From Bilophila sp964369665 (lineage in GTDB: Bacteria; Desulfobacterota; Desulfovibrionia; Desulfovibrionales; Desulfovibrionaceae), in assembly GCA_964369665.1 (NCBI GenBank), contig CAYJFS010000003.1, forward strand, positions 62,001 to 126,000: a stretch of DNA of 64,000 nucleotides, in the 5' to 3' direction. A program made the translations under genes and the position numbers. Below the pieces are notes generated by a model, which was not told the DNA's origin, did no database searches, and saw only the letters and a program-made list of their open reading frames with translations. Each line of letters starts with the position of its first letter. Within the stretch, counting starts at the first letter, position 1. This document shows, one piece after another, positions 8,191 through 18,033 of this stretch.

Positions 8191-9198
8191 TTAACTAAGG
8201 TAATAGCTTTTATACCAATCAACAAATCTACCTATGCCATACCCTATTGAAGTTGTTGGAGAAAAATCTATATTGCAGGTGAGTTCATCTATATCCGCCC
8301 ATGTTGACTGAACATCACCTGGTTGCATAGGTAAAAACTGCTTAATAGCTTTTTTACCTAAAATAGACTCTAATGTCTCTATAAAAATATCTAGCTCAAC
8401 TGGATTATTATTGCCTATATTATAAATCTTCCATGGTGCAATACTTGAGGATGGATTTGGCTTTCTACCATCCCATAGTGGATCTGAACCTGGTATATGC
8501 ATCAATATTTTTACTACACCTTCAATAATATCATCAATATATGTAAAATCTCTTTGCATTTTTCCATTATTAAATACTTGAATAGGCTCCCCAGAAAGAA
8601 TAGCTTTTGTAAATAGAAATAAAGCCATATCTGGCCTTCCCCAAGGTCCATAGACTGTAAAAAAGCGTAAACCTGTTGCAGGAAGTTGGTATAAATGACT
8701 ATAAGCATGAGCCATAAGTTCATTGCTCTTTTTAGAAGCTGCATAAAGACTAATTGGATGGTCAACATTATGATGTACTGAATATGGTTGTAATGTATTT
8801 AAACCATATACAGAACTTGAAGAAGCAAAAACTAAATGCTGAACTGCTCCATGACGACAACACTCTAATAAATTTCCAAAACCAACAAGGTTGGACTGTA
8901 TATAGCTACCTGGGTTTTCAATACTATACCGCACGCCTGCTTGTGCAGCTAAGTTTACTACATGACTAAATGTATGTTGAGCAAATATCTGCTGTAAGGC
9001 TAGAGTATCAGATAAATTTATATGAAAAAAAGTAAAATTAGCCTTGTCTTGCAATTGCTTTAACCGATCTAACTTTAATGAAAGTGAATAATATTCATTA
9101 AGGCTATCTATTCCTGTAACAGTATATCCATCTGAAAGTAAACGCTGGCACAAATGAAAACCAATAAAACCTGCTGCACCTGTTACAAGAACATGCAT
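8191..9198 (-). CDS. NAD-dependent sugar epimerase, UDP-glucuronate 4-epimerase type
   Basis: Extended short-chain dehydrogenase of 335 residues. The Rossmann glycine motif GAAGFIGFH is at 7-15, the catalytic Tyr152 and Lys156 are in YAASK, and ASSSSVYG supplies the Ser/Thr. The segment GIDSLNEYYSLSLKLDRL resembles bacterial UDP-glucuronate 4-epimerases of capsule loci. The product would be UDP-galacturonate for surface polysaccharide; substrate choice is inferred. It starts 12 bases after the upstream unknown gene and is probably in one unit with it and coaBC. Confidence 0.82.
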   Translation of the reverse strand: MHVLVTGAAGFIGFHLCQRLLSDGYTVTGIDSLNEYYSLSLKLDRLKQLQDKANFTFFHINLSDTLALQQIFAQHTFSHVVNLAAQAGVRYSIENPGSYIQSNLVGFGNLLECCRHGAVQHLVFASSSSVYGLNTLQPYSVHHNVDHPISLYAASKKSNELMAHAYSHLYQLPATGLRFFTVYGPWGRPDMALFLFTKAILSGEPIQVFNNGKMQRDFTYIDDIIEGVVKILMHIPGSDPLWDGRKPNPSSSIAPWKIYNIGNNNPVELDIFIETLESILGKKAIKQFLPMQPGDVQSTWADIDELTCNIDFSPTTSIGYGIGRFVDWYKSYYLS

Positions 9199-9210
9199 TA
9201 TAATACCTTT

Positions 9211-9939
9211 TTAATTAAAAAAACGAATTTTTAAAAAACTAATAAGCTGACCATAACGATTTTTATTTTGATATATATCATCTATATGAGGTGCAAGAAG
9301 CACATATCTACCCCATACAACTTCTGGAACAAAAGAACATAAATTAGATAGACCTAAGATTTTCGGAGCAGCACCTGTCATAAAAACTACCCATTCAGGA
9401 CTTATGAGTTTTATACCACTTATAAATATCCTTGCATTTTCTTCAGGAGTAGTTGTATTTGGAAACATCTGTAATGGCCAAAAAGCATGGCTACCTTTAG
9501 GAAGACTCATATCTTTTAATAACTGCTGTAATAGATCTTTATGTTTATAATTAGGATCACCACTTAAATCTTGGCCTAACTCTTCATAGCTCCATAAAAT
9601 TCTTGGACTCTTAGGAGCATTAAAGAAACATGTTTTCCATGACTCTGGCCATGATTCTAAAGGCAAAATCTCTAGATCATCTTGCTTGATGACAGCATTA
9701 TCTCCTCTTGATATACTTAATACCTCTGTATCATTAGATAGAGTATTTATAGATCTTTTCTTAAGTTCTTTTACAGTCGATGTTCCATTTTCATGCAAAT
9801 CTGTACTATCCTCAAAAGAAACTGTCTCTTTCTCTTCCAATATATCATCTACTGATATATTATTAAACAGTATATGCCTAATACCAGCCTGCCGTAATGG
9901 ACGAAGTACTGGAATAATACTTAAAGCATTTGTAGCCAT
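9211..9939 (-). CDS. Protein of unknown function, overlaps coaBC
   Basis: A 242-residue soluble protein with no recognised family. It begins MATNALSIIPVLRPLRQAGIRH, has a low-complexity acidic/Ser/Thr middle (about 30-95), and ends in a better-conserved-looking globular part (about 100-242) with ESWPESWKTCFFNAP and WVVFMTGAAPKILGL. The ATG at 9939 overlaps the end of coaBC by 19 bases in another frame, so translation is probably coupled. The C-terminal part contains many Trp/Pro/Phe residues. Nothing indicates a catalytic motif. Confidence 0.75.
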   Translation of the reverse strand: MATNALSIIPVLRPLRQAGIRHILFNNISVDDILEEKETVSFEDSTDLHENGTSTVKELKKRSINTLSNDTEVLSISRGDNAVIKQDDLEILPLESWPESWKTCFFNAPKSPRILWSYEELGQDLSGDPNYKHKDLLQQLLKDMSLPKGSHAFWPLQMFPNTTTPEENARIFISGIKLISPEWVVFMTGAAPKILGLSNLCSFVPEVVWGRYVLLAPHIDDIYQNKNRYGQLISFLKIRFFN

Positions 9940-11138
9940 GAAAGCACTTTCCAGGCAATATCTGTTTTAGGTATTGATGACCAAAATTCTTCACGACCAT
10001 GTCTATCATAAACAAAAACTGAACTAGAAGTTGAACCAAAACTCTCATCTATACTATTACCAACAATCATATCTAACTTCTTTTCATACAACTTTTCTTT
10101 GGTTAACTTTTGTAAATCCTCAGCTTCTGCAGCAAACCCCATAATCCTTTGGCTGCTCTGTTTAGAGGAAGACAATACTTTTAATATATCTACATTCTTA
10201 TTAAAAGATAATGAAAGATTATCTTTTTTCATAGTTCCTTTCTTAAATTTTTTCACAGAACATCTTTCTGGAGAAAAATCTGAAACAGCTGCAGTAAAAA
10301 GGCCTATATCCATTGAAGGCCATAGGTCTTTTGATATTTCAAACATCTCTTGTGCACTTGTTATAGAATACTGCTTTATATTAGAAGGCAACCATGGTGT
10401 TCTAGGACCACAAATAGCATGAACTTCTGCACCTCTCAACCAAGCAGTAACAGCTAATGCTGATCCCATAATACCAGTGGAAGGTGAACCAAAAAAACGA
10501 ACATTATCCCAATACTCATATGTTGGTCCTAAGGTAACTAGAACACGTTTACCTAAATAATCTTGAGGTGTAACAGACTGAAGGCCAACAATATAAATCT
10601 CTTGAATATCAGCTAAACGACCCATACCTTCATCTTCACATGCTGTACAACCATAACTTGGCTCAATAATTATACATCCTCTTTCACGTAAAATAGCTAT
10701 GTTTTTTTGAGTAGCAATACTATTCCACATATATGGATTCATTGCTGGGGCAATAATCAACTTACCAGGATATGCTAAAGCCTGACATGCAAGAAGATCA
10801 TCTGCCATACCATATGCAATTCTAGTTATAGTTGATGCAGAAGCAGGAGCAACTATAAAAGATTGTGCTGTCTTACAAGGTTCTAAGTGGACAAAAGGAC
10901 TACTTTCTTTATTATTGAACATATCTGTATTCACAGATGAAGCACCAAGAGCAGAAAAGCTCAGAGGGGTCACAAATTTACATGCTGAGGGTGTTAAGGT
11001 AACCTCAACATTAAGCCCAACACTCTTCCATGATCGCAATAAATCAAGAGCTCGATAGGCTGCAATAGAGCCAGAAACACCCATATGAATACTTAATGGC
11101 TCATGACTATGAAATAAAAGATATGGTTCCATTAGCAT
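9921..11138 (-). CDS. coaBC: Bifunctional CoaBC (coenzyme A synthesis)
   Basis: Joins cysteine to 4'-phosphopantothenate (CoaB, C-terminal) and decarboxylates the product with FMN (CoaC, N-terminal). Seen: GVSGSIAAYRALDLLRSW at the start of the flavoprotein domain, the PAMNPYMW substrate clamp, and the CoaB domain with LVTLGPTYEYWDNVRFF, SPSTGIMG and the KKDNLSLSFNKNVDIL loop. The 405-residue length is usual. The start is uncertain by two codons (ATG 11138 or ATG 11132). It heads a leftward unit with the unknown 242-aa gene and the epimerase. Confidence 0.95.
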   Translation of the reverse strand: MLMEPYLLFHSHEPLSIHMGVSGSIAAYRALDLLRSWKSVGLNVEVTLTPSACKFVTPLSFSALGASSVNTDMFNNKESSPFVHLEPCKTAQSFIVAPASASTITRIAYGMADDLLACQALAYPGKLIIAPAMNPYMWNSIATQKNIAILRERGCIIIEPSYGCTACEDEGMGRLADIQEIYIVGLQSVTPQDYLGKRVLVTLGPTYEYWDNVRFFGSPSTGIMGSALAVTAWLRGAEVHAICGPRTPWLPSNIKQYSITSAQEMFEISKDLWPSMDIGLFTAAVSDFSPERCSVKKFKKGTMKKDNLSLSFNKNVDILKVLSSSKQSSQRIMGFAAEAEDLQKLTKEKLYEKKLDMIVGNSIDESFGSTSSSVFVYDRHGREEFWSSIPKTDIAWKVLSWLQML

Positions 11139-11196
11139 TCTTTTTAAAAAGTCAGCTCCATCCAGTTTATTGCTCTTTGCAAGTCCAACATCTGAT

Positions 11197-11880
11197 TTAA
11201 TCCAACTTATTGCTCTGTATACGCTCTAAAAGAGTAGTATCTTCAAGTGGCTTTTGTGAAGATGGTTCACTGGACTCTGTTACACTTTCTTTCTGAGAAG
11301 AATCTGACATGTTCTTATCCATAGTCAAGACACCTGATTCATTTAATATATTGTTTTTTATAGAACTTCCTTTTGGCTCAGATACTTCATGTGAAAAAGG
11401 TTCACAACTAACTGTTGTATCTTTTTTCTGAGAAAAATTTGGTTTACATAGACTATTGTCTAATTGTGCAATAACCCATACCTCAACAGCTGAAGACAAT
11501 CCACTTCCATAAATATATAGTATTGCATAGCGATCTTTTTTCTTATAAAGTTGTATAGTATGTCTACCATCTACAACACCACATAAAATCCAATCTTTAT
11601 GAGTCATATTATACACCATAGCTTTACATAAAGATTCTCTTGTAACCCTACCTGAAAAACCAAGAAAACCTGTTTTTTCCCCATTAGAACATGCTGAAAC
11701 AAATAAATATCTCTGTTCTATGTCCATATCTTTAGGAATAGGAATATCAGGAAAACTACCATAATAAACATCAGCTACATCCACTTGTGAAGAAGCAAAA
11801 GGATTTAAATTCATATCACCTGAATGGAGACAGCCTGAAACAAAAATACAGAACAAGCTACAGAGAACTATACGAAACAT
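11197..11880 (-). CDS. Lipoprotein of unknown function
   Basis: A 227-residue protein with a signal peptide MFRIVLCSLFCIFVSGC, so Cys17 is the likely lipidated residue (lipobox VSGC). The mature part has a compact domain (about 40-150) with GSFPDIPIPKDM and SACSNGEKTGFLGFSGRVTRESLC, then a Ser/Glu-rich disordered tail. I chose ATG 11880, 10 bases after AAGGAG; a GTG two codons earlier (spacing 4) is the alternative. The family is not identified with certainty; similar lipoproteins seem common in Desulfovibrio. Probably outer-membrane anchored. Confidence 0.8.
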   Translation of the reverse strand: MFRIVLCSLFCIFVSGCLHSGDMNLNPFASSQVDVADVYYGSFPDIPIPKDMDIEQRYLFVSACSNGEKTGFLGFSGRVTRESLCKAMVYNMTHKDWILCGVVDGRHTIQLYKKKDRYAILYIYGSGLSSAVEVWVIAQLDNSLCKPNFSQKKDTTVSCEPFSHEVSEPKGSSIKNNILNESGVLTMDKNMSDSSQKESVTESSEPSSQKPLEDTTLLERIQSNKLD

Positions 11881-12121
11881 AAACACTATACTCCTTGAAT
11901 ATCCTAATAATATAATTAAATTAGACATATTGTATTAAGAATAGTCACATAAATATATAAGAATAGTCAACTAAAAACCAGCTGACTATGTTATCCTTAA
12001 TTATAACAATTAAGTAAGAGGTATAAAAATTAATATAAATTATATAAGAATAATAACACTTATAAAAAAGATTCTCTCTATAGGCTTGTATATACTTATC
12101 TTTGTACCAAATAACCCATAA

Positions 12122-12592
12122 CTATACACGACTAAAGACTATTTCAACAAAAAAATCTCCATACTCTGTCTCAAAAGGAAAAACAAGTACAGGACTATTC
12201 ATTACATGAACTAAGATATGATTATCACCTAAAATAACAGTAGGTGTTGAACCATGCAATGTTAAACCCAAGTCAACAAGTTCTTTGCGCACATGTCCAG
12301 ATATCATATTAGTAACTTCACCAACTGTATCTTTTGTATCTTCTATAACATCTTTAATGTCTTCTCCAAGCATACCTTTTACAATTGCTTCTGCACACTT
12401 TTTTGTAAAAATAACAGAAATAGAACCATCTCTATCACCTGTAACACTTACTGTTGCTGAAACATCCCCTTGTATACTCTGATTTTTTTTTATATATGGC
12501 TCACCAGCAATAGGACTAAAGCCTGCAACAGTAGAAATAACATAACTAACAGCTTGTGTAATAGGCTTTGCTATCTCCATATCTGTAAGCAT
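12122..12592 (-). CDS. cheX: CheX-type chemotaxis phosphatase
   Basis: A 156-residue protein of the CheC/CheX/FliY phosphatase fold, which dephosphorylates CheY-P. The catalytic E-x-x-N pair is visible as Glu92 and Asn95 in DTVGEVTNMISGHV, once per protein as in CheX. Other fold features are SISVIFTKKCAEAIVKGMLG and the C-terminal strand ILVHVMNSPVLVFPFETEYG. It is a single-gene unit between a leftward lipoprotein gene and a rightward operon. Chemotaxis is inferred from the family; no other che gene is in the window. Confidence 0.85.
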   Translation of the reverse strand: MLTDMEIAKPITQAVSYVISTVAGFSPIAGEPYIKKNQSIQGDVSATVSVTGDRDGSISVIFTKKCAEAIVKGMLGEDIKDVIEDTKDTVGEVTNMISGHVRKELVDLGLTLHGSTPTVILGDNHILVHVMNSPVLVFPFETEYGDFFVEIVFSRV

Positions 12593-12793
12593 AAAAACCT
12601 CATAGATGACTATACTTAGTTAAACCAAATTTTTTTCTATCAAATATACAAATACTATCTTTACTTTTTACGCTATATCTAACATCGCGTCTAGTTCATG
12701 TATCTTTATATACCTTCTATTGAAAAAACTTTTCTGATTTCATAAAATACAATAATATATAGTGCTATAATAAAATTATAAGGGACACTAATA

Positions 12794-13405
12794 ATGGACA
12801 TACGTAAAATAAAAGAACAACTAGGACGTATCAAAGTTTATACATCACGTAGCGAAACCATACGTGCTCTTGAAACTGCAATAGTAGCACTTAAAAGCAT
12901 ACTTAAAACAGGCAAACCTCCAATAGCAGAACTACGTAGTTTATTATATGAAAATATCCCTTTTATTTTACAGGATCCTTTATTTAAAAAGTATATTACA
13001 AAAACAATTACATACCAACCTGGCCAAGAAAAAGAACTTCTTTCTGTCTTTACTGATATTCATAAAAAAATTATAGTAGATCAAGAAAAAGAAGCCTATT
13101 TAACAACTCGAACTCGAAAACAAAACCTTGATAAAGCTTTTAATTCAGGTGTAAAATTTTTAGAACAGAAACAAATATCTGAAGCAGATGTTGCATTTAC
13201 AGAAGCTTTAACGTTCTATCGTGATGAACACCGAATTTTTTCTCTCATTGTAAAAGCACTTATTAAAACAAATGAATTTATCCGTGCTACAGACTATATA
13301 AAAAAAGGGCTAACCTGTATTCCAGAAGATCCAGAACTTAAAAAACTAAGTACTATCATTGCACGTATAAAAGAAGGAGACACATCTGCAATAAGTGAAC
13401 TATGA
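12794..13405 (+). CDS. Helical protein with TPR-like C-terminus, unknown function
   Basis: A 203-residue, lysine-rich, all-helical protein without signal or membrane segment. Residues about 118-200 (NLDKAFNSGVKFLEQKQISEA, then the next helices AFTEALTFYRDEHRIFSLIVKALIKT) look like two or three TPR-like helical hairpins. The start has AAGGGA upstream. It precedes the YhaO-like gene by 44 bases on the same strand, so it may share its transcript. The function is unknown, possibly protein-protein contact. Confidence 0.72.
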   Translation: MDIRKIKEQLGRIKVYTSRSETIRALETAIVALKSILKTGKPPIAELRSLLYENIPFILQDPLFKKYITKTITYQPGQEKELLSVFTDIHKKIIVDQEKEAYLTTRTRKQNLDKAFNSGVKFLEQKQISEADVAFTEALTFYRDEHRIFSLIVKALIKTNEFIRATDYIKKGLTCIPEDPELKKLSTIIARIKEGDTSAISEL

Positions 13406-13449
13406 CCTTTATTTATACTATTATTTCAATATAAAATCTTATAATATAT

Positions 13450-14772
13450 ATGAATACATATCCTCTACACTTTATCCATGCTTCAGATCTCCATCTTGAT
13501 GCTGTATTTCCAGGTTTATCAAAAGAAGTTCCTGCATGTATTGCCACCCAACTCCATGATGCAACATTTACTGCTCTACAACGCCTTATTGATCTTTGTA
13601 TTAGAGAAAAACCAAACTTTATACTCCTTGTTGGTGATATCTATAATGAAGAAGATCATAGCCTTCGTGCTACCCTTGCACTCCGTGATGCTTGTATAAA
13701 GCTTCATACTGAACAAATACCTGTATTTATTGTACATGGAAACCATGATCCATTCTCTTCTAGATTTCAAACTATCAGTTGGCCTGAAAACGTCACTATT
13801 TTTGGAACAGAAATCGAAAACAAAAACATCACAGCAAAAGATGGGACACTATTAGCTCGGATATATGGTATAAGCCATGCTACGAATAAAGAACATAAAA
13901 ATCTCTCTGAACTTTTCCAGCCTACTGAAGACACCTGTTTACACATAGCTTTACTCCATTGCTCTGTAGATGAATCACCTCTAACAGAAAGATACGCTCC
14001 TTGCTCACTTAAAGATCTTAAAAATCGTGGTATGGACTACTGGGCATTAGGACATATACACAAATATCAAGAACTCTCAAAAAAACCTCTTGTTCTTTAC
14101 CCTGGATGCACTCAAGGACTACGTATAAGTGAACAAGGGAAAAAAGGTTGTGTTTTGGTTACAGCAGAATCCACAGGTAATACATATACCTTTCATACAG
14201 AATTCCATCATTTAGGACCTGTTGTTTGGCATACCCTAGATATCCCTATTCAAGATGCTGAACTCTCTCTATCAGAAGATATATTGCCTTCTAATGATGC
14301 CATCTTTGATTATATAAAAAATGCTATTTTTAATAGCTTAGATCAATTGTTTACTGATTTTGGTCCAAACTGTGAGACCATTATCTTACGTGTTACACTA
14401 TCAGGCAAAACATACCTTGATACCCATTTAAGAAAAGCCTCTTTTATTGTAGAAATACTAGAAAATCTTAGAGACATATTCAATGAAACACATACACCAT
14501 GTTGGTTAAAAGATATACTAGTACTAACAACACCTATTATAGATAGGGAAAAAATATTAGAACGTACTGATCTTCTTGGAGAAATCTTCCGCCTTTCAAA
14601 TATAGTTGCATCAACAGATGAAAACGTAACAGCCTTCTGTCAAAAAGCATTAAGCCCTCTATATTCAAATAGAAAACTTACCAAATTTCTTAATAACCAT
14701 TCTATAGAAGACTATAAACAACTCCTTTTGGAGGCTGAATATATTTGTGCAGAAATGCTTGAGAAAAAATAA
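13450..14772 (+). CDS. YhaO/SbcD-like metallophosphoesterase (DNA repair nuclease)
   Basis: A 440-residue calcineurin-like phosphoesterase. All metal-binding motifs are seen in order: ASDLHLDAVF (about 10-19), VGDIYNEEDH (near 60), HGNHDPF (near 97), ALLHCSVD and GHIHKYQE (near 200). The family pairs with a coiled-coil ATPase to act as an exonuclease on DNA ends (SbcCD/Mre11-Rad50 type; the Bacillus pair is YhaO-YhaN). Its stop overlaps the next gene by one base (TAATG), giving tight translational coupling to the YhaN-like ATPase. Confidence 0.87.
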   Translation: MNTYPLHFIHASDLHLDAVFPGLSKEVPACIATQLHDATFTALQRLIDLCIREKPNFILLVGDIYNEEDHSLRATLALRDACIKLHTEQIPVFIVHGNHDPFSSRFQTISWPENVTIFGTEIENKNITAKDGTLLARIYGISHATNKEHKNLSELFQPTEDTCLHIALLHCSVDESPLTERYAPCSLKDLKNRGMDYWALGHIHKYQELSKKPLVLYPGCTQGLRISEQGKKGCVLVTAESTGNTYTFHTEFHHLGPVVWHTLDIPIQDAELSLSEDILPSNDAIFDYIKNAIFNSLDQLFTDFGPNCETIILRVTLSGKTYLDTHLRKASFIVEILENLRDIFNETHTPCWLKDILVLTTPIIDREKILERTDLLGEIFRLSNIVASTDENVTAFCQKALSPLYSNRKLTKFLNNHSIEDYKQLLLEAEYICAEMLEKK

Positions 14773-17700
14773 TGTATATTCAATCTTTTCAAATAGATGG
14801 ATTTGGCACCTTTCAAGGAATTACTCTTGAAAATATACCACAAGGGTTATCTATTTTTCTAGGTAAAAATGAAGCTGGTAAATCAACATTACTGCATTTT
14901 CTCCAATACATGCTTGTTGGCTGTTCAGGAAATAAAAAAAACACTACCATAAAAAACTATCTAAAAGACCATAGCAGAGGTGGAGGGAATCTGATTGTAA
15001 CAACAAAGCAACAGGGTATTATTCATCTCTCACGAAAATCTAAGTCTTCCCTTATTCTTACAGACAACTATGGAAACATAGTACAGCCCTACATATGGGA
15101 AAACATATTTCATGGTATTACACAAGAAGTCTATAACAATATTTATAGTTTTAGCCTTAATGAGTTACAAGAATTTAATAGCTTAAGCAGTGAAGGGGTT
15201 CGTAATGCTCTTTATGGAGCAAGTTTTGGAACAGAAATATCTTCACCTAGTGTAGTTATAAAAGAACTCAATGAATCAATGAAAGCATATATAACATCAA
15301 GAAGTACAAAAAAATTTGATAAAGCTTTAGAAGCATTAGAAAAAACTACATATAAAATTAAAGATATAAAAAATAATATTATTGCATATGATAATACCCA
15401 ATATGCATTAGCCACTTTAAAAAAACAAAAAGACAATATAGAAAACACATTGAAAGACTTAGAACAACAAGCTTCTACTCTTGAAAAAAAGATTAATTGT
15501 TGGGGTAAATGGATAGAATGGCAAAAACACCAGGCTGAACTTAAACATTTATCTATTCCTAAAAAATTTCCCCATGAAGGACTCTCTTGTCTTAAAGAAT
15601 ATCTCAAAACAAAAAATGAAAAAATAGAACAAATTGAAATAGTTACAGAACAGCTAAAGACAATACAGCATAAAATTCAAGTACTCCATATAAACACAAC
15701 ATTACTTGAAATAGAACCAGAACTTCTATCTGCATTAGCATATAAAGCAAGCTTTATTACTGCTGAACAAACTATTACTAGCTTAAATCTTACACTTGAA
15801 AAAAAAGAAGCAGAACTGCAGCAGCACCTTGCTTATCTTGGTGAAGATTGGTCTATAGAAAAAGTACAACAAACTGATCACTCTCTTGCTATAAAAGAAC
15901 AATTTCGTAATATAAATACTGAAGTACAAGAAGCTAAAGATAATTATGAGACTGTATGCAAAAACATTACAGACACAAATGAAAAACTCAATACTATTCA
16001 AAAAAAAGGACAAGAAGCTTATAATACCTATAATGACCTTTTTATATCTAAAAATAAAGAATCCCCTGATAATACATGTAAAATTTGGCTCCGTGAGCTA
16101 CGAGATACCTTTATACAATACGAAAAAACTCTGGCTATTAGTAGAATAAAACTCCATAATGCTGAACAAAACAAGCCTTTAAAAGTACCTTATATTCTTA
16201 ACTTCATAAAACTTTTAGGCCTGCTCTCTATTATAGGTGGTGTAACAAGTATATTCCTTCCTTATTTTTATACAACTATACCTTATATACCCATAAACAC
16301 TTTCATCTCAAAATTCTTACCCAAGTACTTTTTATTAGGCATAGGTATAGTTATCTTTATAACTTTATTCATGTACAGACGGTATACTTCTTCAAAATAT
16401 TTTAAAAAAATTGAACAATTCAGTAGTGACTACCAAGAAGTAGCTCCATTAAAACAAAAACTTCAAGAACTTTGCTCTCAAATGAATGTTGATTTTGAAG
16501 AAATTTCTACTGAATACATAAACACCCTTGAAGACAAATTTGAACATGAGCAACATCAACACATACAAGCAGAAATGCTTAAAGAAAAACTCCATGCTCT
16601 TCAAGAAGAGAAACAGATATATGAACAAAAATACAATGATATCTATACTAGATGGAATACTCATGTAAAAAAATGTAACCTACAATCAGGATTTTCTTAT
16701 TCTGCAATAGAAGCTGCACTAAATTATATGAATGCTATTGAAAATCTCCATCTTGAATATATGAATACAAAAAAAACTATTCAGCAGCATGAAAAAAACA
16801 AGAATGCTTTTATCATGCCTCTTAAAAACATTGCACAAAAACTCAACAAACCCTTAACAGATCAAGTAAACTGGATAACATTTTTTGCTAATATTTCTAA
16901 AGAGTTAGATGAAGCTAAGAAACTTCATAGCCAAAAAGAACATTTAAAAGAAAAAGAAAAAAACTTGGAAGAAAACATTACAAAAACTGATATATCTTTA
17001 AAAAATGCAGATAAAAAAATCAAAGAATTACTAAATGCTGCTGAAGCTAATGACGTAGAAGATTTTTTCCTTAAAGGCGATCATCAACAACGTTATGAAG
17101 AAATACAACAATCAATGAACCATCTTAAAGATTTCTTTACCTATACTTTTGGCAATATTACTATAGATATAGCAAGCTTTTTAAATTTTCTTTTTAAAAA
17201 AGAAGATTTAGTAACCATAGAGAACAACCATAAAAAAATTCTATCACAAATAGATGCATTCTCTGAACAAAAAAATGTTACAGATAAAGAAATCCATGAA
17301 CAAGAAGCATCTCTAAAAACACTTGCTTCTTCTAAAGAGCTTTCTCAGTATAGAATAGAAGAGTCAAAATTAAAAAACTCTGTAAATGAAGATGCAAAGC
17401 AATGGTCATGCTATGCTTTGGCAAAAGAACTCCTTATGGAAGCAAAATCACATTTTGAACAAGAACGTCAACCTGAAATCATTCGCACTGCATCAACAAT
17501 ATTTAAGACTATTACAAATGATAAATGGCAAGGTATCAATGCTTCCCTTGAAGACATGTCACTTAATGTTATACCAGCCTATGGAGAACCTTTTGATACA
17601 ACTAAACTTAGTAGAGGGACACAAGAACAATTATATCTTGCATTACGCCTTGCGCATATCCATAATCATGCAACACAAGCAACTCCATTACCTGTAATTA

Positions 17701-17909
17701 TGGACGATATTCTTGTTAATTTTGATCAAGAACGTGCTTTACATACCATAAAAACATTTATGAAGCTTTTAGAGACCCCTTCAAACGAAACAGAAGGACA
17801 TCAAATATTTTTCTTTACTTGTCATGAACACACAGCCAAACAAATACAAGAAACAATACCAAACAGTACTCTTTATACTATAGAGCACCAAAACATAATA
17901 CTACATTAG
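14772..17909 (+). CDS. YhaN-like AAA ATPase with coiled coils and two membrane segments
   Basis: A 1045-residue SMC/Rad50-type protein. Walker A is GKNEAGKST at residues 31-39; near the C-terminus the ABC-type signature LSRGTQEQLYLALRLA and Walker B LPVIMDDILVNFD are complete. Between them are long Glu/Lys/Gln-rich coiled coils interrupted near 470-540 by two hydrophobic segments (starting YILNFIKLLGLLSIIGG and YFLLGIGIVIFITLFMY), the feature that separates YhaN from SbcC. It probably works with the preceding phosphoesterase at DNA ends close to the membrane. The complex is inferred from the one-base overlap and family knowledge. Confidence 0.87.
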   Translation: MYIQSFQIDGFGTFQGITLENIPQGLSIFLGKNEAGKSTLLHFLQYMLVGCSGNKKNTTIKNYLKDHSRGGGNLIVTTKQQGIIHLSRKSKSSLILTDNYGNIVQPYIWENIFHGITQEVYNNIYSFSLNELQEFNSLSSEGVRNALYGASFGTEISSPSVVIKELNESMKAYITSRSTKKFDKALEALEKTTYKIKDIKNNIIAYDNTQYALATLKKQKDNIENTLKDLEQQASTLEKKINCWGKWIEWQKHQAELKHLSIPKKFPHEGLSCLKEYLKTKNEKIEQIEIVTEQLKTIQHKIQVLHINTTLLEIEPELLSALAYKASFITAEQTITSLNLTLEKKEAELQQHLAYLGEDWSIEKVQQTDHSLAIKEQFRNINTEVQEAKDNYETVCKNITDTNEKLNTIQKKGQEAYNTYNDLFISKNKESPDNTCKIWLRELRDTFIQYEKTLAISRIKLHNAEQNKPLKVPYILNFIKLLGLLSIIGGVTSIFLPYFYTTIPYIPINTFISKFLPKYFLLGIGIVIFITLFMYRRYTSSKYFKKIEQFSSDYQEVAPLKQKLQELCSQMNVDFEEISTEYINTLEDKFEHEQHQHIQAEMLKEKLHALQEEKQIYEQKYNDIYTRWNTHVKKCNLQSGFSYSAIEAALNYMNAIENLHLEYMNTKKTIQQHEKNKNAFIMPLKNIAQKLNKPLTDQVNWITFFANISKELDEAKKLHSQKEHLKEKEKNLEENITKTDISLKNADKKIKELLNAAEANDVEDFFLKGDHQQRYEEIQQSMNHLKDFFTYTFGNITIDIASFLNFLFKKEDLVTIENNHKKILSQIDAFSEQKNVTDKEIHEQEASLKTLASSKELSQYRIEESKLKNSVNEDAKQWSCYALAKELLMEAKSHFEQERQPEIIRTASTIFKTITNDKWQGINASLEDMSLNVIPAYGEPFDTTKLSRGTQEQLYLALRLAHIHNHATQATPLPVIMDDILVNFDQERALHTIKTFMKLLETPSNETEGHQIFFFTCHEHTAKQIQETIPNSTLYTIEHQNIILH

Positions 17910-18033
17910 CTATATCTATAAAATAACGGCTAAAAAACCTATTAAACCTAAGTGTTTATGCTACAATAATAGTTATATAGCTAACAGTAGCTAACGAGAA
18001 AGACTATTTAGTTCTAGTTACAATAACATATTC

